A stretch of 64,000 nucleotides of DNA from Strongylocentrotus purpuratus (lineage: Eukaryota > Echinodermata > Echinoidea > Camarodonta > Strongylocentrotidae), in contig NW_022145604.1 in NCBI RefSeq assembly GCF_000002235.5, forward strand, positions 981,597 through 1,045,596, in the 5' to 3' direction. Of the stretch, positions 43,628 through 54,950 are shown piece by piece (within the stretch, counting starts at the first letter, position 1; each line of letters opens with the position of its first letter). Under the pieces are notes generated by a model. It was given only the letters and a program-made list of their open reading frames with translations. It ran no database searches and was not told the DNA's origin. A program made the position numbers and the translations under genes.

Positions 43628-43994
43628 GTAATATATCGTAGATAGTATGTCCAATATAGACACATCCGGAATATGCCGCCCAATCAGGGATAGTAATACA
43701 TCATACATGTAAGTCTGTCACTCGGAATAAGATATGGGGAGCCAGAAAGGAATGAAGGTTATTACATTGTAAGTATTATTTTAATCCTGGTTGTAAATAT
43801 TTAAAGGGCTGCAACAGTTACAATTAAAGGACATTCTTGTGTGTGTGTATAATTCAAGATTTACTCAATTTGGATTTGATGGGGAGAACGCGTCAATTGT
43901 TTCCCTCCCCTCTCCCTAAATCTATCAGTATCAGTCGTCCAAAGACCAAGCTGAAACCGCCCCTCTCTTTTCCATTGATTGTAGCCATGTTACG

Positions 43995-44203
43995 CCACTA
44001 CTAGGCATGTGGTTAAAAGCTGCAGAAAATTTAAAAATCGTACCCCCCCCCTCCTCCCTTGAGCACCAGAGTAGGGGGCCCGCCTTCAAATAAAGGTAAC
44101 ATTAACGGGTTTTTACCTGTTTTTTTCAGGAGAGGGGGCCGGGCCCCCCGGCCCCTCCCCTGGACCCGCCACTGACTACTAGGCATATGGTTAAAAGGCT
44201 GCG
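43995..44203. mobile_element. possible hAT-type remnant between direct repeats
   Basis: Sequence 44038-44172 ends with GGCCCCTCCCCTGGACCCG then CCACTG, a common hAT terminus. It lies between two near-identical blocks, CTACTAGGCATGTGGTTAAA at about 43998 and CTACTAGGCATATGGTTAAA at about 44176. The other terminus is unclear. Confidence 0.4.
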
Positions 44204-46863
44204 GAAAGCTTGCCGTCAGTACGCATTACATTTCGCCTCACAAGAAAAGCACAATCCTATTCAATTTGTTATGGTCCGATAAACGTACTATAGCAGCAAG
44301 CATGGCAGAAATGAATTGTTTATTGTCCTTCTGTCCCAAAACAATTCACTCAAAATGTCATTGTCTGATTTGAATGTGGCGCTAGATGTGTGTGTATTAA
44401 CCCCACCCTTAAAGCCCCTCTTAAGTGTTTGGAGCCCCAACAATTTGATGGCAAAGTTTCATTTAAATTTGTATCATAATGTGAAAGAGGATGTCATTTA
44501 TAAAATGTTATATTATTTGATATCCATGTAGGCCTAATATAATAATGTTTTGTATACTTCATTGATATATTTTGTATTTCATTGTTACTTTGTATGTTAC
44601 CCTGATTGTATGTATATAAAGGACCAATATGAAAAACAGCTTTGACTGATATTGTCATCCAGAATAAATATTTTTAAATAAATAAATAATTAAATAAATC
44701 TAAAAACATTTCTGTATGGATTTTCAAAAGAAATGTGTTTGAAGTGGAATATTGATGAAAGATACAAAATTTAGGTTTTCTGCGGTCAACAGAAAGCCCA
44801 AATTATGTATTCTTTAATCAATATTTTATTTTGTCTTCACACTTTTTTTTTTTGGGGGGGGGGGGGGGGAGTGTGACATCCTCTTTCATATTATGATACA
44901 ATTTAAGGGAAATTTTGCCAACAACTTTCCCGCAAATTTGGGGCTCGCAACACTGAAGACGGGCTTTAAAAGAAAAGAAAGAAAACCAACTAAATTCCAT
45001 CATCTATCGATGTTGTTTGTGTCGATTTTGTGGCAGGCCTTATGCCGCATACGGTATTGAATTTGTCGATTCGTTTGTCAGTATAACAACAAATTCTTCT
45101 TCCATTGGTTTGAGAATGACAAAAGGCATTTATGCGATTACAAATGTAACGAAAAATGCTGAAATCCCTTTGGGGAGATCAACGTTTTTAATTTATATAT
45201 TTCTTTCACACTTATTATCGAAAAAGCTCGAAGTTAAATGGAAAAAAGATTATATGCCTTTTCAAGAATTTGGGAAACGGTGTTCATTTATCTGTCCCTA
45301 GTATTGGTTTACTAAATGAATCCCAAATGCATTTTTATTTTCAGTTACATCTGAAAGTGTTCTTTTCTTCTTGTTCGTTATGTCGTTTCCCTTTCTCCTT
45401 TTCGTCCCTTGAGGGCGCTCACACTTATTTAATATAACAGGTTTAACGTCCTCCTGACACTTGAATAAATGCTGCTGAATTGACTCCAAAAAGACGTTGC
45501 ATCAGACGTCTTTGTTATGAGGTGTCAAGTAATTGTAATTGTCATTGATCTTTATTGCATTCATCATAAATACATCATAACAAACATATAAAATACAAAA
45601 CATAGCGTGCAAGTTAAAGAGAAACATTTACAATAGAATACAACAACAAAAGAACAGTGAATGTGGAGACAGCTAGGAAAGCCAAAGACGTTATTGGTGC
45701 TGCCACCGAAACAGCAATGTTGTTTAAAAGGGTGATTTAAAAAAAAACTAAGTCTAGAAATGAAAAAAAATTCATAAAAAGCCGTCCTCCAGCAAGTCCA
45801 GAAAAGAAATACGATATTTAAGTATCTATCACTAAATAAATGAACTGGAAAATAAATCTTAAGTAAGCAATTATTTTGTTACGTTATTTGACATTTCATC
45901 GATCGTACTGTAGAAATGCTGACATAGAGCTAATAAATCAAAAATCAAATAATGCAAATGCCATTCTACCTTTCTTTCAGCACCATGCGATTCACTGAGC
46001 AAGTACGATATAATGAATTGTCAAACATCAACTAACGTTGTCAGTTCACTTCAGCCGAAACAAATCATTTCAAAATGTACTTTCGGCAACCGCAATGGCA
46101 TTTAACGCTATATAAAGCGATGGCAATCAAACTTTCTTTTCATTTTCAATCTTATAAATTGGATTCGGACATTAAAGGCATGAAGAAAACAATCTTGCAT
46201 GTTAGAGAATTTTGATATGGCAAACCCTGGTATTCAACAAAATGTATAAAGGTTTTTACGAAGCTTGCATTGGCACTTTCCTTGAGAGGAAATTCAATTT
46301 GTTATTTACGAAGTGATAATAAGTGACTCCAACCTACTTTCAGGGGACTCTTTTGGTAGCTTGAAGAGAGCACTATCAGAAGCATGCACTGTGTTTATGA
46401 TGCAGTCATGGTACTTTATTTGGGAGGCAATCGTCCATGTGCCTGAAGGTTGGAGAGATAACTGAAACGACTGCAACGCTAGAAGATCAATCATTCATTC
46501 AGACTTTATGATGATGTAGGCCAACACCACTTAACCCATTGGATCCTGGAACCTGGTGGTTTATGTATTAAGTTTATGAGAATGAGAGAAATTCAGGATT
46601 CAACAGGTCAAAAACATCACTGTATAGTGCGACTATCGGCTCAGTTGTACATGATTCTAGTCGCACATCCGTCTTTACTTGTTATTTCTCCACCTAGAAA
46701 AGGCTGAGATCAGCCCCACCCCTCTGGAAAATCCCCCTTCCCGAATTTACAGATTAATTGCTTGGTTTGGATAAGTGCAAGAAGAACACAGCGCCTAAAA
46801 TCAACCCCATGCTTCCCTCATTGCAGCTTTATCTTAAGGAATTTCAATCATAAAGCGACCACT
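44204..46863. other. intergenic upstream of GPCR 2
   Basis: An inverted pair of about 90 bp, 44441-44505 ('GTATCATAATGTGAAAGAGG') and 44876-44962 (its complement), probably marks an old mobile element. A LINE-like 3' end is near 44570-44700 and a retroposon-like stretch near 45530-45660. No gene recognised. An acceptor-like CCTCATTGCAG at 46826 could end a 5' UTR intron of the next gene. Confidence 0.45.
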
Positions 46864-48402
46864 ATGGATGCCTTGGCTATCGTTGAGATGATTCTTCTTG
46901 TGACCTATGTATTGACCGGGATATCGGGAAACGTTATCATCATATATATCTACGGAGTTAAAAAGATTCGCAAAATATCGACTGATTACCTGATCGTAGC
47001 GCTTGGGGTCGCTGATCTCGTAGCGTCAGCATGTTTAATCGCCGTTGTCACTTGGACGATCGAAGACGGTTTCCGATCTGACGATGGTTGTAAGTTAGTC
47101 ATGTTTATCCGTAGATGTGGGGCCGTGACTTCAGTAGCGTTCACCACGTTACTCTCATGCGATCGCTTTCTCATCGTATGCCAACCACTCAGCAAACGAC
47201 CTTCACTAAATATCTACATAGTGGCGATCTTAGTTTGCGTCATTTACACTGCAGTGTCCCAAATATCTTATCCGCTCTTTGCAAAGGCCATTGACGTCTC
47301 CGATTCAACCGCATGTGCTTTGGTGGGACCAGTGTGGCTTGGATTGGCAAACGGAATTCATTATAACATCTTGCTTGGTATTGCAACCCTGACATGCACG
47401 TTGATGTACTCAAAGATCTACTTGAAAATCAAGCATCACAGGAGAGTGGGAAGTGACAGTCGAGGACAGGATGAAGCCAAAGGAGATGATAAGTCAAGAT
47501 CTTTGTGGTCTCATTCTAAACGAAGTGTCCTCTCACGAAACAGAATTGCTCCTGAGGATAGCAACTACCCTAGTTGCTCGGCTGCTGATATGTTGAGTGG
47601 GCATGAACGTGCGGTCAGTACCTTGGTGGAGGAACCATCAACGGAAGTCATTACCAAAGCGTTGCCCCCCGGAGTTTACTTCGAAACGACGTCATCACCG
47701 CCAATTGGACCAATATGTCAGATGAGTGAACTTGAAAGCCATAAGAACTTTGGTCAACAGGATTCTGCTAACAGCTGCAAAGACAGTCCCAGTGGTGAAA
47801 CCCGCTGTGATGTATTGAATATGGACAAACAAGAGAAAGTTCTATCCGAACCTGATAGCACCAGTCCCTTTGGTCCGTTCCTAGATGAAACAGTGACAGC
47901 GTCTAGCTCAATTCCTGGTAACCAGAAGACATCCCCATCTAACCTTGGTATTGCAAATGAAGGACCCCGTAAAAACTCTCACCGTACATTTAAGTCCAAA
48001 GATACCAGGGTCCTTCTTTTCAAGGACAAACAGGGACAAGGAGAAATGTCCGAACCAGAGAGACATGTAGACAAGGCCACCTCGTTAAAGCGAAGGTTCT
48101 CCAAACTCGCACTTTCCCGAACAGGGACAAACCATCGCCCACGTAAAGACGCAATGACCCGGATGCTCTTAATCACGACCGCTATCTTTTTCTTTACATC
48201 TGTGCCGGCGATCATCTTCGAAAACCTGCCTTTAGCTTTGGTGAAATCGTTTCGAAGTTCGTACGCGGGAGACTGTACCGTGGTGCTCTTGTATCATATT
48301 CGACTCATCAACCACGTCATTAATGTGTTCGTTTACCTCATCGTAAACTCTCGCTTTAGAAAGGACATGAGGAATATCTTTTGTAAGCGTAGCGAGGAAT
48401 AA
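46864..48402 (+). CDS. divergent class A GPCR, intronless, 512 aa, long third inner loop
   Basis: The first in-frame ATG is at 46864 (context CCACTATGG). The frame is open further upstream to 46762 without an ATG, and an acceptor-like site at 46826 suggests a 5' UTR intron. Features: GN at 22-23 (TM1), Asp51 in 'VALGVADL' (TM2), Cys76 before TM3 with a Cys in 'DSTACALVG' for the disulfide, DRF at 100-102, and an intracellular loop 3 of roughly 220 residues (about 200-425) rich in Ser, Thr and charged residues. TM6 reads FFFTSVPAII (no CWxP Trp) and TM7 ends NVFVY (487-491) instead of NPxxY. The short tail ends CKRSEE. Ligand unknown. A candidate AATAAA is at 48470. Confidence 0.9.
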   Translation: MDALAIVEMILLVTYVLTGISGNVIIIYIYGVKKIRKISTDYLIVALGVADLVASACLIAVVTWTIEDGFRSDDGCKLVMFIRRCGAVTSVAFTTLLSCDRFLIVCQPLSKRPSLNIYIVAILVCVIYTAVSQISYPLFAKAIDVSDSTACALVGPVWLGLANGIHYNILLGIATLTCTLMYSKIYLKIKHHRRVGSDSRGQDEAKGDDKSRSLWSHSKRSVLSRNRIAPEDSNYPSCSAADMLSGHERAVSTLVEEPSTEVITKALPPGVYFETTSSPPIGPICQMSELESHKNFGQQDSANSCKDSPSGETRCDVLNMDKQEKVLSEPDSTSPFGPFLDETVTASSSIPGNQKTSPSNLGIANEGPRKNSHRTFKSKDTRVLLFKDKQGQGEMSEPERHVDKATSLKRRFSKLALSRTGTNHRPRKDAMTRMLLITTAIFFFTSVPAIIFENLPLALVKSFRSSYAGDCTVVLLYHIRLINHVINVFVYLIVNSRFRKDMRNIFCKRSEE

Positions 48403-48469
48403 TGTGCATGTTTCTCTGACTCAAAATCACATCAGAACAAAAACGTCTCTTAGGGATGTTTGACAGAAT

Positions 48470-48475
48470 AATAAA
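48470..48475 (+). terminator. candidate polyadenylation signal of GPCR 2
   Basis: AATAAA lies 68 bases after the stop codon of the receptor gene. Confidence 0.5.
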
Positions 48476-48911
48476 CGTGTATTTAATTCATATATATTAA
48501 TGATTTAATTGGAGTGTTTTAATCGTTTAATATTTAAATCAAAGGAGGACTTAAAGACCGTCAATACTACTGGGCCAGGAGGGATGAGACCACACAGCGA
48601 GGTCACTGACAGGTGGCTAACATAACATAAGAAAAAGAGGATCATGGGGGACCAACGGGCACCGATTGGGGAAGTTTTCTATATAGAGGGAGCAAGTAGC
48701 TACAAGTAGGACAGTGGGGCTTTAAGATTGAACTGAAATTAACATAAACAGTCATGTTACCCTATACAGTGTGTTGAAATGTAAATCCTCTCACTTATTA
48801 GATACATCACTGTACACGATTGATTGATTTCAAGAGCAAGTGATCCGTCTGTGTATATATCTATTGTAGCGAGATGTAAATGGCAGATGTGTATAAAGTC
48901 TCACAGCAATA
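48476..48911. other. intergenic, nothing recognised
   Basis: No exon or element recognised. Confidence 0.35.
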
Positions 48912-49614
48912 CACCAGTTTACGGTTGTATCAGTGCGCATGCGCAGACAGTTGACCTCGGGTCATCGGCCCTGAAACAAACCCAATGACCTGAGGTCAGT
49001 GGTATTTATGCGTAAATACACCAGTTTACAGTTGTATCAGTGCGCATGCGCAGACAGTTGACTTCGGGTCATTGGCCCTGAATTCAGGGCCAATGACCTT
49101 TGACCAGTGGTATTGATGCGTACATTAAGATTGCGCCCATGCAAATGATGATTTGCGCGCACAACGCAGCGCGTAGGCAGTGATATCATCATAATTTGCA
49201 TGGGCACAATCTTAATTTACGCATAAATACATGACCTCTAGGTCATTGGCTTTGTTTAAAATGGCGCACACAACCGTAAACTGGTGTATTAAGATTGCGC
49301 CCATGCAAATGGTGATGTGCGCGCACAATGCAGCAGGTAGGCAGTGATATCATCATCATTTGCATGGGCGCAATCTTAATTTACGCATAAATACATGACC
49401 TCTAGGTCATTGGCTTTGTTTAAAATGGCGCACACAACCGTAAACTGGTGTATTAAGATTGCGCCCATGCAAATGATGATGTGCGCGCACAATGCAGCGC
49501 GTAGGCAGTGATATCATCATAATTTGCATGAGCGCAATCTTAATTTACGCACAAATACATGACCTCTAGGTCATTGGCTTTGTTTAAAATGGCGCGCACA
49601 ACCGTAAACTGGTG
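48912..49614. mobile_element. tandem array of family A MITE
   Basis: Flanked by TA (48910-48911 and 49615-49616). Composition: a left-end fragment (48912-49016), a complete 268-bp element (49019-49286), then two extra copies of its right half. The right half is a 164-bp unit present three times in a row (49125-49288, 49289-49452, 49453-49616). Termini are CACCAGTTTACGG / CCGTAAACTGGTG. Confidence 0.88.
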
Positions 49615-49616
49615 TA

Positions 49617-50265
49617 TACGAACGTTTAGTTGTAAATTTAGATAGGAAAGACACAAACTTTTGCATCGTTTTATTGATATTAAGCTGGTGCAATAGGCCA
49701 TTTTCGTAATGCAACCAATGTTATATGCATATGCCTTTGTGAAGCGCCTCGAGACGAATTATTTAATCCACCTGTTACGAATAAATGTAAACAGTTAAAA
49801 TTCAAATTGTATAAATTAGTTGTTGCTAGATAGGACAAACATTATGGTTTGTCCGTCCTAACAACACGTAACACATGCAATTCGCGTTCTGATTATTGAA
49901 AATACAATTACTCGAAACAGGTGAATGAAAGAATTCATATCGAGGCACTTAAGTATACATTTTATAACATTACGAAAATGGCCTATTCTAAAAGACCGGT
50001 TTACTAACATATTCAAATTGATGGACGTTTCTCTCATGGGGACCTAGTGACGAGTTTATCCATTCACCTGATATTAATGAATGAACTACATTACTTGGAA
50101 TCCACTCTGTGCACATATATCGTGTTGATATGCAGGACAAGCCTCGTACAAGCTTCATGGTTGTCAAGAGCTTTGTTGAAAAAGTATGCATGAAATTTGA
50201 ATATGTAAGCAAACCGGTCTATCAAAGCTCGATAAAGCATTAAAATATACATAGGCCTATCAAGA
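49617..50265. other. intergenic, nothing recognised
   Basis: No exon or element recognised. Confidence 0.35.
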
Positions 50266-50402
50266 GGACTTTTAGATTCTGCACGACGAGAACGTGGATG
50301 CCCCCTTTAAGGCAATGTGACGTCCTTTTAAGGCACTGGCAGTGACGTCACATTGCCTTAAAAGGGTAGTCCGCGTTCTCATCGTGCAGAATCTAAAAGT
50401 CC
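50266..50402. mobile_element. short palindromic MITE (family B), copy 2
   Basis: Ends GGACTTTTAGATTCTGCACG and CGTGCAGAATCTAAAAGTCC. The palindrome continues inward ('GAGAACG' / 'CGTTCTC' and 'AAGGCAATGTGACGTC' with its complement), making almost the whole 137 bp a hairpin. Confidence 0.82.
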
Positions 50403-51100
50403 GTAATATATATTTACTAAAGCCAAAACAGATTAAGAAACTTTACCTGGGCGGGGCATGAATAGAAGGGAAAGTTATTCATCGTTATAACATCGTTTAT
50501 CATTCTATATGGGGCACTTTGTCGTAACAGTGGCACTTTTCTTTTTGTCGGAAAAGAATCGAGAATCAGCTACCTGCCCCTTCCTCTCTGTATCCACCGA
50601 CACTGGGGTAAATAATTGCCAAGTATTCTATGAAACAAAGTGTGACATTCAAGGTTATTCTGGAAACCATGCAGGCGATTTAAAGCCATATCCTCGATTT
50701 AATTCTCACGCAATTGAATCAATTAATAACCCACCGATGCATTATGGAGTGTTTGCACGATCAGTTAAAAGGGAAATGAACTGTCATTAGGAAAACATCT
50801 CATTTGAGCTCTGCTCACCAGTTCACCACTTTTCCTGGTGCTACCATAATCTGATAGGAGCACTGATCACTGATAAAGGGATTACCAGTAGGGTCCATGG
50901 GGAGAGAGACAGCGGTCAATCATAGCCTAGTTACTGATAAAGGGATTACCAGCTGGTATCTGATATCCGATCCAGATTCATAGTCTTCTCATCGCAGACC
51001 CTACACCTATATTGATAATAGGCCTGGATTCAGTGTGTCTAAAGTCTCACTTGTTATTGTTTTTTTAGCAAGTACTAGCTATTTAAGTGTCTTTTACGTA
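50403..51100. other. intergenic, unassigned open frame at 50509-50790
   Basis: One 93-codon frame on the plus strand starts MGHFVVTVALFFL, which could be a signal peptide, but the rest shows no family resemblance. Read as noise unless transcript data support it. Confidence 0.3.
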
Positions 51101-51109
51101 TAGAAGAGG

Positions 51110-51430
51110 ACATTGATGTGCTTCGCAATGGAAAAATGCAGAAGGAAATATAAATGGAGGATAAAATAGGAAAAGACGGGTGATAATAAGGAAAGATGGA
51201 AATGGAGGGAAAGAAGGAAGAGAAAATAAAGAATAGCATAAGGAAAGATAGAAAAGGAAGATAAAAATTTTTAAAAAAAATACATAAGGAAAGATGGAAA
51301 CAGAAGATAAAGAAGGTTAGAAAAAAGAAATACATGAGAAAAGATAGAGAGAATAAAACGAGAGGAAAATAGAGGAATACATATAAGGAAAGATGAAAAT
51401 TAGAAAGATGAAAAAGATAAAATTAGGATC
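51110..51430. repeat. purine-rich degenerate repeat
   Basis: Loose tandem units around 'AAGGAAAGATGGAAA' separated by 30-60 bp. The same unit type fills 53160-53820 and 54080-54740. Confidence 0.7.
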
Positions 51431-51534
51431 AAACGACACGGCAAATTTTTAAGAACACTAAAAGTAAATACACTGAAAAACGGCCGCTCAGAGTGCCCGG
51501 CGCATTCACGATACTGCATGTGGCAAGCTGTTCC

Positions 51535-51890
51535 AAATTTGGTGGTGGAGTATACGCCTTTAACAGAGGCTATATTTGTCGACCTTACCCGACTTTCAAA
51601 TGGAGAATCTCACTTTTCGGTGAACGGGGAGCGAAATACCCCACTTGCGTGTCTGGTATTACAGACCGCTTTCTTTCCCGATATCTTCGCGTACACCAAG
51701 CTTCGTGAGAATGAGCAATCTCAGAATCTGGATGAATGTTGTCCTTGTAGTGTGAGGTTCATGAGTAATTATTGTTATAAACTACGACATATAGTATGGA
51801 TGATAATGTTTGTCAAGTTTATTGCGGACTATGTCATCATCATAAAAGTATTAGATCAAGTAAAAAGGCTTCAATTAAAATAGTTAAACA
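51535..51890 (+). repeat. 51-55 kb module, copy 1
   Basis: Begins TTTGGTGGTGGAGTATACGC. From about 51574 to 51720 it is almost identical to copy 2. The frame 51518-51883 is open and includes LTRLSNGESHFSVNGERNTP, but the product matches no family I recognise. The part after 51740 resembles the sequence after copy 4. Confidence 0.6.
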
Positions 51891-52916
51891 TGAACAGAAA
51901 TCATTTCGATGTTAAGATATTTTTGACGCACTTCTCGTCATGATATTGAATTTATAACATACAACGAAACGAGGACATCATAATCATAAAGACGTTCGTT
52001 GTGCAGATATGTACATACAGTAACAACAAGAATAATGCGCTATAATCATGAGCAAAAAACCAAGAGGTTTCGGAGAAAGGTAAAAAATCATCCGAGCAGT
52101 TATTAGGCAATTCTTCAACAATCTTTAGTATAAAAAGTTAAAAGGTTTAACTGTCGTGATAAAAATGAGCTTGTCATAGAGATTTATTATGCAAGTGAGC
52201 ATCGAAATGTTTCTTTAACGAACTGCTATAAAATTTTGAAACCAAATACTCTTGTGCTGAAATATATCCTCAGTATCAAGAAGCATAATGTTCCATTATG
52301 GTTGCATCAACTATTGTAAAATAGATTAAGTCCTTCGATGTCTTGTAATGCCCTAATCACTCAGCTAATTATTATCTTTCTAAAGGATTGTAGATTTGAG
52401 AGTTTCTGTTTCTTTCGTGTTACATGCAATGGACATTCAATCATCACGGCTTGATGTGTTGTGGGGAAATAAATATTGTATCCTATACGTATACAGATCA
52501 TATTAAATCGAATATAAGTTTGATGAAATTCAATTCTTATCTTGCCAGAATCATCATTTTTTTAAATACCGTCTTTATAACGAATTCCAAGAAATGTGCC
52601 GTCTGCCTAAACAACCACCCCCCCCCCCCTATTCAAATTTGACGTCTGAGCCCCGGCCACTCCCTATTTTCAAATCCTTGATCTGCCGTTTGGGGGGGGG
52701 GGCAAGAAATAGGCAATAAGAAAGTTGAGTAGACCTTCAGATTACGCACGGAATAAATGTAACGTAAACAATATTTACAACATTCTATTCTTGCTTTAAT
52801 ACCTCAAAAATATTTAACGGTCAAACCAACAAAATTTATGTTTTCCCGGCCTTTCCTTATAGGCCTAGGCCTACTACATTTTTCTAAACGCGTTCGAGTT
52901 TATTTCGTCTATGCGA
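51891..52916. other. spacer between module copies 1 and 2
   Basis: AT-rich with a C-run at 52617-52629 and a G-run at 52692-52701. No exon recognised. Confidence 0.35.
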
Positions 52917-52917
52917 A

Positions 52918-53160
52918 TAAATTTGGTGGCGGAGTAACGCCTTTAACAGAGGCTAAATTTGTCGACCTTACCCGACTTTCAAATGGAGAATCTCACTTTT
53001 CGGTGAACGGGGAGCGAAATACCCCACTTGCGTGTCTGGTATTACAGACCGCTTTCTTTCCCGATATCTTCGCGTACACCAAGCTTCGTGAGAATGAGCA
53101 ATCTCAGAATCCGGATGAATGTTATCCTTGTACTAGTGTGATGTTCATGAGTTATTAATT
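52918..53160 (+). repeat. 51-55 kb module, copy 2
   Basis: Starts AAATTTGGTGGCGGAGTAAC and stays in the same open frame as copy 1 (LTEAKFVDLTRLSNGESHF and following) until TAA near 53158. The nearly perfect identity with copy 1 over 150 bp suggests recent duplication or gene conversion. Confidence 0.6.
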
Positions 53161-54950
53161 GTGAAAATGGGAGAAAGATAGATACAAAAAATAAAGAATA
53201 ACATAAACAAAGTTATAACAAAATGATGAAAGGAGGTTTAAAACAAAAAATAAAATAAGGAAAGATGGAAACGGAAGAAAATAGAAGGTTTAAAACAAAG
53301 AATAACTTATGGAAAGATAGAAATGATAGAAAAACAAAAAAAATGATAATGCGGAAAAATAATATAAAGGAAGAAATAAATAAAGGATAACATACGGAAA
53401 GATGGGTGATAATAAGTAATTATTTTTAAAGAAAAATGGAAATGGAAGATAGAAGGTATGTAAAAAAAAAATAACCAAAGGAAAGATGGAAAAGGAAGAT
53501 AAAAGAAGGTTTAAACAAAAATATATATTAGGAAAGTCAAAAAATATGTGTTGAAAGGAGGAGAAAAATAAGGAATAACATTAGCCGGAAGATAGAACAA
53601 AGTTGATAATAACTAAAAACATAAGGAAAGACAGAGAAAATAAAGAACAGCATAAGGAAATACAGAAATGGAAGAAAAGAAAAGAAGAAAATACAGAACA
53701 TAATAAAGCTAAATGGAAAAAAACGGAAGATGAATGAAGTAGAAAACAATTAAGAAGATACAAGAAGGAGCCACTAAAGAATAATGTAGGGAAAGATGGA
53801 AACGGCAGATAAAAGAATTTGGAGGTGGAATAACGCCTTTAACAAAGGCTGTATTTGTTGACATTACCAGAGTTTCAAATGGAGAATTTCAATTTCGGTG
53901 AGCACAGAGCCCAAATACCCCACTTGCTTGTCTGGTATTACAGACCACTTTTTTCCCAGATATCTTTGTGTATATAAACCAAGCTTTAATTGGGGTGGTC
54001 TTGGAGAATCCGAATTAGCAAGCTGGAGAATCTGGATGAATGTTATCCTTGTACTAGTGTGATGTTCATGAGTTATTAATTGTGAAAATGGGAGAAAGAT
54101 AGATACAAAAAATAAAGAATAACATAAACAAAGTTATTACAAAATGATGAAAGGAGGTTTAAAACAAAAAATAAAATAAGGAAAGATGGAAACAGAAGAA
54201 AATAGAAGGTTTAAAACAAAGAATAACTTATGGAAAGATAGAAATGATAGAAAAACAAAAAAAATGATAATGCAGAAAAATAATATAAAGGAAGAAATAA
54301 ATAAAGGATAACATACGGAAAGATGGGTGATAATAAGTAATTATTTTAAAAGAAAAATGGAAATGGAAGATAGAAGGTATGTAAAAAAAAAATAACCAAA
54401 GGAAAGATGGAAAAGGAAGATAAAAGAAGGTTTAAACAAAATATATATTAGGAAAGTCAAAAAATATGTGTTGAAAGGAGGAGAAAAATAAGGAATAACA
54501 TTAGCCGGAAGATAGAACAAAGTTGATAATAACTAAAAACATAAGGAAAGACAGAGAAAATAAAGAACAGCATAAGGAAATACAGAAATGGAAGAAAAGA
54601 AAAGAAGAAAATACAGAACATAATAAAGCTAAATGAAGAAAAAAACGGAAGATGAATGAAGTAGAAAACAATTAGGAAGATACAAGAAGGAGCCACTAAA
54701 GAATAATGTAGGGAAAGATGGAAACGGCAGATAAAAGAATTTGGAGGTGGAATAACGCCTTTAACAAAGGCTGTATTTGTTGACATTACCAGAGTTTCAA
54801 ATGGAGAATTTCAATTTCGGTGAGCACAGAGCCCAAATACCCCACTTGCTTGTCTGGTATTACAGACCACTTTTTTCCCAGATATCTTTGTGTATATAAA
54901 CCAAGCTTTAATTGGGATGGTCTTGGAGAATCCGAATTAGCAAGCTGGAG
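53112..54950 (+). repeat. direct duplication, unit about 921 bp
   Basis: Sequence from about 53112 recurs 921 bp later from about 54033 with only a few differences. Each unit holds a purine-rich repeat (53160-53815; 54081-54738) and a diverged module copy (about 53817-54030; about 54739-54955). In these two module copies the open frame seen in copies 1 and 2 is broken. Confidence 0.85.

Noticed and set aside
43261..43683. 140-codon Thr/Leu-rich frame
   Set aside because: Translation of the TAG trinucleotide array.
46762..46863. N-terminal extension of GPCR 2 upstream of the first ATG
   Set aside because: The extension has no ATG start, no similarity to receptor N-termini, and a splice acceptor-like site lies in it.
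50509..50790. Secreted protein starting MGHFVVTVALFFL
   Set aside because: After the hydrophobic start there is no domain, no codon bias and no splice context that sets it apart from the background.
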